DNA of 64,000 bases from Nipponacmea schrenckii (lineage: Eukaryota; Mollusca; Gastropoda; Lottiidae): positions 7,702,208-7,766,207 of the forward strand of contig CM060203.1 of assembly GCA_030562195.1 (NCBI GenBank), read 5' to 3'. The notes under the pieces are model-generated. The model was not told the DNA's origin and did not search any database. It worked only from the letters and a program-made list of their open reading frames with translations. Of this stretch, positions 12,864 to 27,800 are shown in pieces. Position 1 is the first letter of the stretch. Every line of letters begins with the position of its first letter. A program made the translations under genes and the position numbers.

Positions 12864-15800
12864 GTAGGTTTATAATATAAACAGGGTTGTCAACTATGGC
12901 CTGGCAGAGCCTATGAGTAAAAGTATGTGATTGTTCAATTACTCTGATCTATGTGCTGATTGATTTAAACACGCTTATGCTGTTTTCTAGTTGAGTAATG
13001 TCGTCGGCAGGGACGCAAGAATCTTAGTGTTAGAATGCCCTGACTTCTAACACTGTTTGCAGGATATTCTAGCACCAAGATGATTTCAGAAAACATGGCC
13101 TGAAACATTTAATTCTGTAAACCATCTACCTAATCCAAGTTTGGCTTAGTTTCGATATTTAACAGATGTATCATTCCATTTTGTTTTTATTTCAGCTGAA
13201 ATGAGCCTAGTTCAAAATAAGATGTTTTTATCTAAGGAGACATTGGTATTTTGGTTAGAAATAGTTAAAGGAAATTTTCTTTTTTAAAAGGCCCAAAAGA
13301 TATATTTTATTTTAAAATTTTTGTAAGAATCCCCAGTAAAGGACAACTTAATATCAGACCATGGAATCTTTTAAGTGTCCTCTTTTATTATATTAATATT
13401 TATTTGTAGGGTCCCAGTTAAGTGACAAAGAAATATGGGAAGTTTTAGAACATTTTGCTTTTAAGTGTTGTGATAAGTTTCCATCAAACCTTTAAAAAAC
13501 TTTAAATTTATACTGAATTTCCATCTACTTTAATAAAAGAAATTTTAGAACCATTTTCTTTAATAAAATCATCTTATACTGAATTTCCATCTACTTTAAA
13601 AAAAAAATCATCTTATACTGTTTCCATCTACTTTAATAAAATCATCTGATGCTGTTTCTATATATTTGCTGTTCATAAACAAACTAATTTGATGATTTAT
13701 TTAAAAGAAGCTGAATAAAAGTATGTTTTTATCTATTGATATATAGTTTCTTATTTTGTTTTTTAGTTTACAATGATGAGTTCGTTTACATTTAAAGAAA
13801 TATTTGCTTCAACAATTGAGGTAAGATTTTTAGTGTCACGAACATGTTGCTGTCCTTACAAAGTCATACATGTCAGAAGACCTCATTCTTCTAGATTAAA
13901 TCTGCCAAAGCAACATTTCCTGATTCACTATCTCTTTGTGTGTAATATCACATTATCACATAATCTATTAAATTTCAGTATATGGTAGAAAGAATTCACA
14001 ATAACTATGCTTTACAAATAGTAGCCAATTCTTTCTTAGCTAATTCTACCACATCTGCTACATTTGCCACCATCTTGGTGGAGTATTTATTGGCTAGACT
14101 TGAAGAAATGGGATGTAAGTTATTTATATCTAAAATTTGCATGCAATTAAAAAAGAAAAAAAAACCGAAGACATTAAAATTTTGTGACATGGCATGGAAA
14201 ATAACTTAAGTTCTTAAAGATACAGTCAACCAGCCACACCTTTTTCTCTGTAAAACATCTTGATAGTAAAATGTCTTATGAATTACTACGTTCTTTATTT
14301 TATTTTCAGCAAACATTGAAAAATCTAATCTCTACTTAAAACTATTCAAATTGGTTTTTGGCTCAGTTCAACTGTTTGCCGCAGATAATGAACAGATGTT
14401 AAAAGTAAGTTGAAAGTTTAGAATGATTAAAGCCATTTTGTTCATAACATTGGTCTCCTCTTGAAATCAAATCTTCACCTTGCACCCTGGTACAGATCAG
14501 TCATAAGAATCCTCAATACACATAAAAGTTTATAAAACATCATTACAATCTCTTTAAATCTGAGAAATAAACACTAATAGTTCTAACATTTAATATTAAC
14601 TTTCAAAATTCTTTATTTTTATTTGTAGCCCCATCTACATACTATAGTAAATCAGTCTATGGATTTAGCTATGAGTGCTAAAGAACCTTATAATTATTTC
14701 CTGTTGCTAAGGGCTTTATTTCGCTCTATTGGTGGAGGAAGCCATGATCTATTGTATCAAGAATTTCTACCTCTATTACCCAATTTACTACAAGGTATAA
14801 TATTTTTGTTTAAAACTCTGTGATAATGGCTAGCATAAGATAAGTTTGTGATTTTTGTCGAGGGCTGTAGCTCAGTCGTTAATTCATTGGAATTGCTACA
14901 TGACATCAGTTTGGTTTCTAACAAATGGTGATTGTGAATCCAGCTGTAAATGTTTAGGCTATTTGACCAAGGACCAGTTGGCAGACAGGATCCTCTTGAA
15001 CCTGAGCTGTTATTCCCGTATACAATGTTATTTTTTTATTTACTGAATTATAACACTTCTATTACCAGGTCTAAACAGTCTACAGAGTGGTTTACACAGA
15101 CAACATATGAAAGATCTATTTGTTGAGTTATGTTTGACAGTACCAGTTAGACTGAGTTCTTTATTACCTTATTTACCCATGTTGATGGACCCACTTGTCT
15201 CAGCTTTAAACGGTTCACAAACCTTAGTTAGTCAGGTAAATATTATCTATTAATGAAAGTTAGGGAAACTGTTGTCTGTTCGCTATATTTTCTGATAGAG
15301 ACATTAATTTTGAAGGAATTCAGTTGTAAAATTTAAGCTATGTACATCACATATCAGACATATTGTTCTTTTACAATTAAACAAAAAATAAACCACAACC
15401 TTTCATGTTATTGTCATACTTATCAATATGTACAATCAATATAAATGATAATTTATTTCAGGGTTTACGAACATTAGAACTATGTGTTGATAATCTTCAA
15501 CCAGATTTTCTGTATGATCATATACAACCTGTACGAGCTGAATTGATGCAGGTAGGCAATTAAAAATTGTCTTTTCGCTTTACAAATTGAATCATCTCTG
15601 TCATAGACACAGCTAGCAGTAACGTGGATTTGGCAATAAACTAAGGCCTTTTTGTCTACGGTTTGTGCATATTGAATGACATATTTTTGTATTTTCAGGC
15701 TTTATGGAAAACTTTACGAAACCCAACAGACACCATAGCTCATGTAGCTTTTAGAGTATTGGGAAAATTTGGTGGAGGAAATAGGAAGATGTTACGAGAA

Positions 15801-18800
15801 CCACAAATGGTAAGAAAGATAAATCATATATTTAGGTTATGTAGCCTTTCTATTGCAATTGTGGCAAAATCTTGTTGGGCTCACTCCAGATTCATCCACA
15901 TATAAATGAGCATTTGGATTAAAAACCTTTATCTTACAATTTGAGGTATTTATTAAGGTTGTATTTGTGTTTTCCTATAAATGTCTGTAAAGGGTATAAT
16001 AACTTTATTTGGTTAACAAGAAGTCCAATATTTCAGCCTAATTTGTGTATTTATTGTAAAGAACCTGTTTTGAATACAGTATATAATAATAATGTATGAT
16101 TATTTTCTATATTTAATGCTAGCTATGTTATAATGATAAAGAAACAGTAGGACCTTGTGTTACTGTATATTTTCAAGATTCTAAAATACCATTAACTTTA
16201 CCAGTAGAAAAGGTAAGATGGATGTTCTTCCCTCTGTTTTTTTATAAGTTTAAGAGACCCTCCTGTTCAAGACTATCAAAACTGTCTTGATATTGGGATG
16301 GGAAAATTAGTCCAGACCCCTTGTATGTTATATTGATTTTTACAAAAAATTCTTTTTAGGCCATTGATTCTGCTTTGTCATCTTTGAAAAGTAGTTCAAC
16401 AGATACATTTACCAGACGTCAAGCATGGGAACTAGTACGCTGCTTTCTGGTATCAGTGATGAATTTGGAAGATGATAAACTCATTTTAACCCAGCTTTTT
16501 ACACATCCCAGGTAAGCAGAAAACATGTTAGAACCCTAAGTCTGTAAAAATCAGATTAAATGTAGAATTGTTTTGAGGTTTTTGTGTAATTCCGAGTAGA
16601 TTTCAGATCTTGAATTTTTGTCCAACTCGTTTGAAATCTTTTATTAAAGATCAAAATTAACATGCAGAAAAAATACTGATGTGAGTTTGGTAACATCAGT
16701 ATAGAAAAAGCATTTGTTTAGTCTTTAGTCATGTCTGTTGCCTGTTATTGTGATAAAATAACATTGTTAGCAATATACTTAATTTCTGTTGTAGCTTTAC
16801 TGAGAAAGATATCCCATTGCAGAATTCACCATTGTATAAAAATCCAGATAATTATTCTAGAAAGGTACATGAACAGGCTTTAACTGGAATGTTTGGTAAG
16901 TGTATCCATTTTTTTCACTAAGGTTTTCAAGACTTTTAGAAAGCTATTATTTTTTAACTGAAAAGTCTTGGAGGAATTCTTTACTTAATATTTTTTTCTT
17001 TACTCAATTTCTTATCTGAGAAGTTTTGAAGGGATATCTTTACTGAGAAGTTTTGAGGGAATATCTATATTTTCCTGAGAAGTTTTTTTATTGATAAAAT
17101 TTGAAGGGATTTCTAAACTGAGGAGTTTTGAAGGGATTTCTTTACTGAGCATTTTAAAGGAATTTCTTTAACTGAGAAGTTTTAATTGGGGTAGGTTTGA
17201 AGGAATTTCTTTACTGATAAGTTTTTTTACGGAGAGGTTTTGAAGGGATTTTTTTCACTGTTTCCTGAGCAATTTTGAAGAAATTTCTTCTTTTTCTGGA
17301 GAAGTTTTTAAGTGATTTCTTGACTGAGGACTTTTGAAGAAATTGATTAACTGAGAAGTTTTGAAGGGATTTCTTTAACAAGAAGTATTCAGAGGATTTC
17401 TTTACTAAGAAGTTTTCAATGGATTTCGTTACTAAGAAGTTTTGAAGGGATTTATTTACTGAGAAGTTTTGAAGAAATTTCTTTACTGAGAAGTTTTGAA
17501 AGGATTTTCTAGGTGCAAGAGTAATTTCTGATTTGAGAGTTTTTCTGTTGAATTGCGAATGAGTTATGGGAGGAATTGTACAATGGTATTTCATTGTATA
17601 TTCTAGTGGCAGCTGCTATAAAAGAATTACGACAAACAGCATTGACTTTTATGGCGTGTATGGTACGTCATTATACAATGATAGCTATATCACAACAGTG
17701 TGGTAAGTAGATAGTTCCCGTTTCTCTAGCCCTTAAAAGAATACTAACTCTTTGAATGAATATAGTAGACTTACTTCGTGTCATAACTATACAATAGAAT
17801 TTCTGAAATTCCATGAATTAACTATTGTAGGTATGCAGACAGGGCAAGACAAACTCACTCTAAATGAGGCATTCTGCGAAAACCGCTCATACTTCCAAAA
17901 TTCTTGCTGTAAAGCTGTGATTGGGATTTGACTGGGGAAACTTTTCAAGGAGATCATATGGTTAAATTCACTTTGGTATATTTTTTTTTATTGCTAGGTC
18001 CATTCCCAGTGATAGATAAACAAGAAAAGTTACAAGGGATGGATACACAGATATTAATAGATGCTCTAGCTGTTATTATGGGACATGAAGAGAAAGAATT
18101 GTGTAAACCAGGGAATTTAGCTCTAGCTTTAATACTAGATACAGCTACAACTATCTTAGGATCTAAAGAAAGAGTAGGTTTTCCTTACCGTATATTTCCG
18201 TGTATAATGCGCAGGTTTTTGCCATAAAATGGGCCCAACAAAGAGGGGGTGCGCACTATATACGGGTAAATAAATTTGGAGCATTTTTTCCCAACGAAAA
18301 TGCCGCAAGTCGATGTTAAGGATCCGCCATTTTGTCTTCCTTCATCGACACTCGCGGTAAAATTGATTTGTGTAAAAGATTATATATTTTATTATGTATT
18401 TTATGTGTAGTCATATTTTAATAACTTGTAACTTGTATATTATGATATCTATTGTAGCTTTAACCATGTCTTACACAGTACCTTAGTATTACTTAAAAAA
18501 GTGCTGGGTACCAATCATGTCAGATTACAATACATATGTTGATATAAGGGTTATCCTATGATGCATTATCCCAATATAGGATTTTACAGAGAATGTAGTA
18601 TATATATATATATGTACAACATGACAATGATATTTATTGTACCAGTACTGATACTGGTTCAGCATCTAAATGGTATATGATATATATATATATTAATTAT
18701 GCTATATTTTGTAGGCGTGTCAGTTACCACTGTTTGAATATTTAGTTGATAGAATGTGTTCTTTATGCTATGATAGAGCTTGGTATTCTAAATATGGAGG

Positions 18801-21800
18801 GTATGTTGATGTTTTAATACTTTTCATTTTCAATTAAATTGAATTTTATTGTATTCCAGTCGCAATATCAAATATGGATATCTGTGTTTTTTTCTGAAAA
18901 TTTGAATATTTTCTTTACCAATTTAAAAAGTTGCGGTCTTACTTTCAATAATGGGATGTATATTATGATTTCAGATGTTTAGCTATTAAATTTCTGTATG
19001 AAAGAATGGCTTTAAAATGGGTATTAGAAAAACAGTTTTTGTTTTTAAAAGCCTTATTGTTTGTCATGATGGATTTAACAGGGGAGGTAAGCTAGTGAAT
19101 TTATAGATATTTAGAGATATCATGCTCTACTCTAGCTCTTGTGGATTTGTCAACTCTACATCTGGTTATTGAATATAAATTATGAATTATGATTACCATA
19201 TCCCTTGGGTACCTTAATCACATGTCAACATGCTGATAACTTACTGACATCTAAACTTGACTTATACCAGGTAGTAGGGCCTTTGTGATGAGGGAAATTT
19301 TGCTGAGACAGATGCATTAGCCTTCTCTTTCAACATCCAACTGTTGTGGTATCTTGTATACATGGCCCAGAGGTGTGGTCCCACAAACTGCATCAGACAC
19401 GTGGAAACCTTGTTGTATGATGACTAATTTAGAAAATATTAAATGATAATAGGTATCTAGTGGAGCTGTAGATTTGGCCAAGTCTAACCTGGAAAACATG
19501 TTAAGATTATGTTGTAAGGAAATTGACAGTGATATTGTTAATGATGAACTATTACAAGCCCAGCAGAAGTCATTCCATGATGTCACATTTGAATTGGTGT
19601 ACCAGGTTTCTTCACCTAATAATCTAGTTCGAGAACAGGTATAGTTCTTATTATTATCATGCTATCAGTCTGCATTTACCTCACTCTACAAACTACAACT
19701 ACTATTTATACACCCACCTTAGGGTTGGTGATTTTGTTCTGTCAAAAACTACTTATGTTTCCCTTAATCAGTAAAATATATGTATGGTCAGCTATACATA
19801 TTATTCCAATATTCTGTAGACATGATTTGGTTTATTCAGACATATATTTTGATTATTTTCAATTTTATTTATTTGAATTTCAGGCCATGTCATCATTAAA
19901 ACTTCTTGCAGAAACTACCGGGAAATCTGTTACAGAAATAATGGAGCCCCATAAAGAAGTTCTACAAGACATGATTCCACCTAGAAAACATTTATTACGA
20001 CATCAACCATTTAATGCACAGATTGGGCTCATGGTAAACATAGTCACTTTTTAATTTAATCCTTTCTGACACTTCCAGCTTCTCTACTGGCTACATAATG
20101 ATAAAAGCATCATGTTGTATTACTTCAGTGTAAATTATTTTTAGGTTTCCCCACACCAATTATTACTGACTATAATGATTGTATATTGTTTAATTTGTGA
20201 GAAAGATTAAAACATTTTATTGCTTCTAGTAAAAAGTAAAATTTATAATGAACTTTGTAGGAAGGAAATACTTTCTGTACTACATTAGAACCACGATTAT
20301 TTACTATAGATGTCTCTATAGCTGAACATAATGTATTTTTAACTGAGGTAAGACATAATATAATAATAGTTATTGAAACCATGAGAAACAAGAGCTAGCA
20401 GCAATACCTTGTCATAGTTACAAAAAAATTAAAAAGTTTTTTGACAGTTTTTTTAAATATTTTATGTGTATCAGACACTGATAACATTAATTTGCACCTG
20501 TTTTAGGTCCAGTATGAAAATTATAAAATTGATGTCCAATGATTTTAATTTGTTTCAGTTACAAAATCTCTGTGAAGCAGAAGATGCTAGTTTATTAAAG
20601 CTACCATGTTATAAGAACGTAACTAATCTAGTTACCTTGAGAAAGAGTGCTATAAGTAAGTCTTATGCTTGGGCGATACAACACAGTCTCATTCTAAACA
20701 TAGACATGAGCAATCTCTTTATGTTTAAATATAAATTTTTGATAACAATACAAATTCAGACTTGTGTTAATAAATACCTGAACTACCTACAAATGGATTT
20801 TTGTATTTCTGTCCTTTGCACACTAATATTTTTGCTAAAATACGAATTTGATGAAAAATTGAAGTGTTTTATACACAATTATATTTTTAGGAGCGTTGGC
20901 TGCCTGCCATTATATACCAAATACAGGTCGGCGAGAGAAAATCTTCAGCATATTATATAAAGCATTAAATAGTACTAACAGTGACTTACAGAGTGCTGCT
21001 CATGATTGTATGAAAAAGGTTAGTACATCATTCAATTTTGCTCTAACTAATAAGTCAGCTTCAGGTATGTTAATATGCGAGATTATCAAGTCATGTCACT
21101 GTCATTTTACTGTTAAAAAGTTGCTCAATACATCAATTGTAGAGTGATATAAAAATATTTCTGTAAATATATTATTTGTGTTTAGATATTTATGTGTATT
21201 AAGAAATATTGATACAGAACCTAAAAAACACATATTGTTACTGAAGTTTGACAAGTAGAACTTATTCTCTTACAGAGAATCTGGTCTTACATTTCTATGT
21301 ATATTGCATATTTTTGCATATTTTTGCATATTTGTAGTTTATATCTGGTACTGCCATAGAAACTGAAGCTCTTCATACGGCTATAAGACCATTATTGTTA
21401 AAGCTTGGTGACTATCGTAACATAACCTTAAACATTATGCAGAGATTGAGTAGCTTAGTTCAGCTCTTTCCTAATGTTTTCACTGAAAAGTTGTGTGAAC
21501 AAATTCTGGTAAGTGTGTCATGGAATACTTTGAAATTAGTTTTTTGTGGATATAGTAACATCAATATTTGGAATTTCTATCAGTAGAGGAAATGATAATT
21601 TTTTTACAACAATTGGAATTAAAGTCAGTTTTTTATCCTAATTTATATATTATGTTTATAGAATCAATTAAAGAAATGGTTAGATGTTGCTACGTTAAAC
21701 CAGAAGAATGGAATATCTACAACATCTGGTCAAGTCATATCACAGGTATTATTTGTTTATATTGATTTTTTTTACTTTCCTGTAAATTAATTTTTTAAAA

Positions 21801-24800
21801 ACTTGTTTAAACATGTATTTATATTTTGTTATTAGTATTATTTGGTTTATTGTTTTTTAAGCTTATTTATCATTTTTTTAATCATATTATATTTTTGTAT
21901 TATTATTTTTGTATTTTTTTATATATATGTCCATTTTTTTTCTTTATTTGTATTTTTTTTTTCTATTTTTCTGTTACTTTATTTTTGTGTTATTCGTTTT
22001 ACAAAGTGCAAAGTATTGACAAAATGCAGGCAATGAGTGACATTTTGTAACAAATTATATTTTCAACCGTCTATTTTACCGTTTCAGGAATTAAAAACAT
22101 GTGCAGCAATGATAGATATATTTCATCTCATACCAGCAGCTAAAGTCAGTTATTTAGAACCATTGACAAGGATAGTTTTAAATGGTGAAAAGACTCTCCT
22201 GTTAGAGGTTTGTTTCGTTGTTTATTTATGAAAATAGACTTCTGATAAAAATATGTGTAGGTATTACACAATTACATATATATTTACTCATTTGAATGGA
22301 AATCAAAAGATCTCTGAACTATTGGAAGGAAATCCATTTAGAAATTTTAAATTGTGTGTAATTTATTAATCGATTGATGTTTATGTGGCAATGGTTTTCA
22401 TGCTTTTTGTGTTTATCCATACAGAATTTCTTATGATTTTTGTCTCTAGGCTGGAAGTCCATTTCGTCAACCATTATTAAAGTTTTTGTTACGTTATCCA
22501 ACACAAACAGTTGAACTATTCCTCTCCGAACTTGCGTTAAAAGATCAACAATGGACCAGATTTTTAGAGGTAAATACTTTAGTTAGGTATATATTCAACC
22601 ATTGAAATGCCTTTTTTCTTTGAAATGGATTTGGTTGTCCTCATGTTCATTATTTATCTTATCATGGACTTGCCAATTTGCATTTAATTGGTTAGGATAA
22701 GATATGGTCAGATCACAACAGAATAGTTGGTTAGGATAATCTATGGTCAGATCACAACAGCACCGAAGTTCTAAAAAAATTTCCTAGAAATAAACAAAGG
22801 AATAACAAAAAATAAACATTATTTATTTCAGTTTATGATAAAACATAAAGATGGTGGTTCTATAAGACAGGTGTTAAAATCTAATTCAACTAGATTAATT
22901 AGTGTAACCAGTGGACACATACCTGTAAGTTTTTTTATGATACCTTCGCATAAGAATCTGGAATATTTCAATCTAAAGTGTTGCAGAATATACATTATAA
23001 CCCATAGTGTTGTTGGCAAACATATGAAAGCTGTAAGCAATATAAAATAGTGAAACTTTTTTCAATTTGATTTTACAGAATGTACAAACAGGACCTATAA
23101 GTCCTACTGATACTAGTAGATTTGATTTACAGTACCAAGGTATCTCGTTGATAACACTGTTGGCTACTGTTGGTGAAGATGATGGACAATGGTTATCTAG
23201 TAATTCTTCTGTGGTTAGTTTCTTCTTATATTGCTCTAGTCTTCATAATCTTTAATCTGACCTCTTGGTTCTATTCAGTGAGTTTACTTAGTTTGTTGCA
23301 GATGCAGTGCAGGCGCTTTTGAATTAGATTCTCTGTATATGTGCTCAAATAAACACATCAAAATAAAGATTTATGAATTAATATTTATTTTTGTAAATGA
23401 CATTGTTTATCTTCATAGAAGAGATTACTTAGTTTTTTAATGACATTGCTTAGTTATGAATCACAATGTTTATTTTAATTAATCACACCATTCCTTACAG
23501 GACGTTATTTTTTTTTTAATTACATTCTTTATTTTTTTTTAATTACATTCTTAATTTGCATAAATTAGATTTTATATTTTCATAAATTACATTCTTTATT
23601 TTCATAAATTACATTCTTTATTTTCATACTTTATTTTTTTTTAATTACATTCTTAATTTGCATAAATTAGATTTTATATTTTCATAAATTACATTCTATA
23701 TTTTCCTAAATTACATTCTATATTTTCATAAATTACATTCTATATTTTCATAAATTACATTCTATATTTTCATAAATTACATCCTATATTTTCATGAATT
23801 ACATTCTATATTTTCATAAATTACATTCTATATTTTCATAAAAAACATTCTATATTTTCATAAATTACATTCTATATTTTCATAAATAACCATCTTTATT
23901 TTCATAAAATTACATTCTATATTTTCATGAAATTATATTCCTTATTTTCATAAATTACATTCTATATTTTCATAAATAACATTCTTTTTTTTCATAAAAT
24001 TATATTCTTTATTTTCATAAATTACATTCTATATTTTCATAAATTACATTCTATATTACATTCTATATTTTCATAAAATTATACATTCTTTATATTTTCA
24101 TAAATTACATTCTATATTTTCATAAAAAAACATTCTATATTTTCATAAATTACATTCTATTTTCATAAATTACTTCTATATTTTCAAAAAAACATTCTAT
24201 ATTTTCATAAATTACATTCTATATTTTCATAAATTACATTCTATATTTTCATAAATTAACATTCTATATTTTCATAAAATTACATTCTATATTTTCATAA
24301 ATTACATTCTATATTTTCATAAATTACATTCTTCATTTTCATAAATTACATTCTATATTTTCATAAAATTACATTCTATATTTTCATAAAATTACATTCT
24401 ATATTTTCATAAATTACATTCTATATTTTCATAAATTACATTCTATATTTTCATAAATTACATTCTATATTTTCATAAAATTACATTCTATATTTTCATA
24501 AAATTACATTCTATATTTTCATAAAATTACATTCTATATTTTCATAAATTACATTCTATATTTTCAAAAATAACATTCTTCATTTTCATAAAATTACATT
24601 CTATATCTTCATAAATTACACTCTTTATTTTCATAAATTACATTCTATATTTTCATAAAATTACATTCTATAATTTCATAAATTACATTCTATATTTTCA
24701 TAAATTTCATTCTATATTTTCATAAATTACAATCTATATTTTCAAAAATTACATTCTATATTTTTTTTTTAAGTTACATTCTTTATTTTCATATATTACA

Positions 24801-27800
24801 TTCTTTATTTTAATAAGTTTAATTTTTATAAATTACAATTTTTTGTTTTCATAAATTACATTCTTTATTTTTTTTTTTAATTACATTCTTTATTTTTTTT
24901 GTAATTACACTCTTTATTTTTTTTAATTACATTCTTTATTTTCGTAAATTATATTCTTTATTTTGATTCATTACGTTGTTTATTGTTAGGTGTCTCATTT
25001 ATTGACATTGTGGATATCAGATGCTTTTCAAGAACGACATAAAAAAATAGTAAGTTTGTGATAAAATTCTAAATTTTGATCTGTGATGAAATTTGTGCAT
25101 CAGAGCTCTCAATTGAATGCCAAAGAAATTGCTTGAATTATATTCTATCTTTATACCACATTATTTGGTGATGTGTAGGAATTCTCTTGTTTGACTTGAG
25201 TTTAATTATTTTTTTAGGACTCCATGGATTTCAAACACTGGAAAGAGCCAGCTTTACTAGTCAAATGTTTATTGACCTTTTTCAAGTAAGTAATAAAAGA
25301 ATTTAATTTTAAGTGTGAACCTTGTTCAAGTAAGTATCAAAAATGATCTGTCTTTATTCGACTATCCAAGGAGTTTTTCTTCACGCAGCTTTTAGTCATT
25401 GGGTAAACAGTGCAAAAAAAAATTTGAGCTGTATTTTTCACCATAAATGCCAGATATAAATCCTCTACATAAACAATTCTCATATTTTTACTATTGTAAT
25501 TTCTGTCAAAACTCTGTTGTTTTTTTTTTGTTTTGTTTTTTTTGATACAATACTAACAATGCATTTCCAAACGTTTTTGTATTTTTGATCCATCAAGTTG
25601 CAAATGCTGATGTTTTATTGTAGAAATAATACCAATGAAATAGAATTACTATTTAATATACTAAGATGTTTCACACATCGTTATATACCACAGTTTCAAT
25701 TTGTAAAAGATTTCCTAGATAAAACTGTTACCGTAAGTAGTTCTTTATCTTTCTCTGTGTTCTCAACTGATCAATGAATTCTACTCTGTCGTGGAATTGT
25801 TGGGAAACTTAATGATTCTTATAAGTGCTGCATGTGACTGAAATTGAGATCTGTGAGTAAGTATTTGGAATAAACCTATATGTATATCTATTTATTTCGC
25901 AATAGATTTGTTGCTATATAATTTTGATTGATTTTACTGTATAAAATTGGTTGTTGTAGAAGTATGATGTAGAATGGAAACGAAATGCGTTCTTCAAGTT
26001 TGTTTATGTTTTCCATCTTCAAACGTGGCCTCAAGATCTAAAAGCAAAGGTAAGTTAGAGGCAATTGTCTCATTCATATATATATGCTGTTATTGTGCTT
26101 CAGTGACACTTGCCCACTGACTTGAAGGTCATGGGTTCAATCTCAAAAATGGGCTGGAGACATTTCATGAGACATTAAACTCATTGATGATGACAATAGT
26201 TTGATAAGCATTTTAAGAGTTAGTGCCCTTGACTCATGAATTAATGTTATATTTCAGATATTACAAATGATATTGATACCATGTTTTCAAGCATCGTTTG
26301 ATAATGGTGATGGTGATAAGTTGATAGGGGGTCCGCCTGCTCCAGAACAGGATAATGAGGAAAATATCATTAGTGTATTTATAAACAGAATAATTGATCC
26401 TGATAACCCCTTCGCTACGTCAGACGCTGTTCGTATCTTACTCTTACAGTTCTCGTCATTACTAGTAGAACAAGCTTCACCTCATATACATGATGCTGCC
26501 AATAAGTAAGTTGTATTCCGATACAATATTTCAGCCATGGAGTATTTCTATGAATCATACCGTTGTAAAATGTTCAGAAATTTGAAAGTGGGAGTGGAGA
26601 GTATAAGCAAAGCCAGACTCGCCTCATTTGTTCCCCTCAGAAAAGCCACAGCTTTCCTGCATAGTTCAAGATAGTTTCAACTAGTATTCATGATATATAT
26701 GGAACTGATCCTCTATCATGTTTACAGAACAACAACTTGTTATTTTATTTTTGTCGGTGAACTGTTTTATTTATTTTTTAGACTACAGCCATTTTATTTA
26801 AGTCATAAAAAGCTAAACGGAATAATTTATCTGTATATTTGATGTTTTTAGAAAACAAGGAAACAAGTTGAGAAGACTGATGACATTTGCCTGGCCATGT
26901 TTAGTTACAAGAGGTTGTGTAGATCCTGCTACTAAATATCATGGGCATTTACTATTGGCTCATATTATAGCGAAATTTGCCATACACAAACGTATAGTAT
27001 TACAAGTAAGATCCTTTATTTCTGTATATTTACTGCCTATTATAACATATTAGGGTTAAAGGGAATTGGTAAGAAATTTTCTTGTCATTTTATGAATAAA
27101 GTTTGCTTAGTTTCAGTCAAGTAAGATCAATGCCATGAGGTATATCCATAGACTAATTGGTAAACCAGAAATTTTGTGAATCTATAAATGTTCTAACTGA
27201 ATTTCATATCTGTTTTTTACAGGTATTCCACAGTTTATTGAAAGCACATGCTCTAGAAGCTAAATCAGTAGTAAGACAAGCTTTAGAGATTATAACACCA
27301 GCTATGCCTGGTAGAATGGAAGACGGAAATGTAAGTAGCAATAAGAGGTCCATAATTTTGAAAACCTGAACCACTTGAAGGTATCAAACCTAGTTTTGTT
27401 TTGTCAATTTGTTGACAGATTCCTGATAACTTAAAAACTATCTTTTCTGGATTTTTTAATAATTTGTGTTTTTTGTCTGTATTTTAGGGCAAACTCACAC
27501 ATTGGACTAAGAAAATTATTGTAGAGGAAGGACATAGTCTTGGTCAACTAGTACATATTCTGTAAGTTATCTGTGTTAAATTGAGAACCTTAAAGTAAAC
27601 ACCAATCTGACTTGTTACCTGGTTCTTTGGAAATAATTGGGTGGCCCAGTGTGTTACAACCTTTTTTTGCTGTTTTAAAGCATAGATCAATAGTAATGGA
27701 AATTTTTTCAACCCATTGTCCATTTCCAAATGTAATTTGTTATTATATTTGACTATGCAGTAAAGATATATTTTTTATTTTTAGCCACCTTGTTGTTCGT

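Noticed and set aside
14866..14945. Possible tRNA gene (GCTGTAGCTCAGTCGTTAA)
   Set aside because: There is an A-box-like segment but no matching B-box or cloverleaf. Best seen as a SINE relic.
20466..20960. 164-codon plus-strand frame
   Set aside because: It overlaps two TRRAP exons (20559-20655 in the correct frame, then 20891-21018) and reads through the intron between them; GT-AG splicing gives the conserved protein instead.
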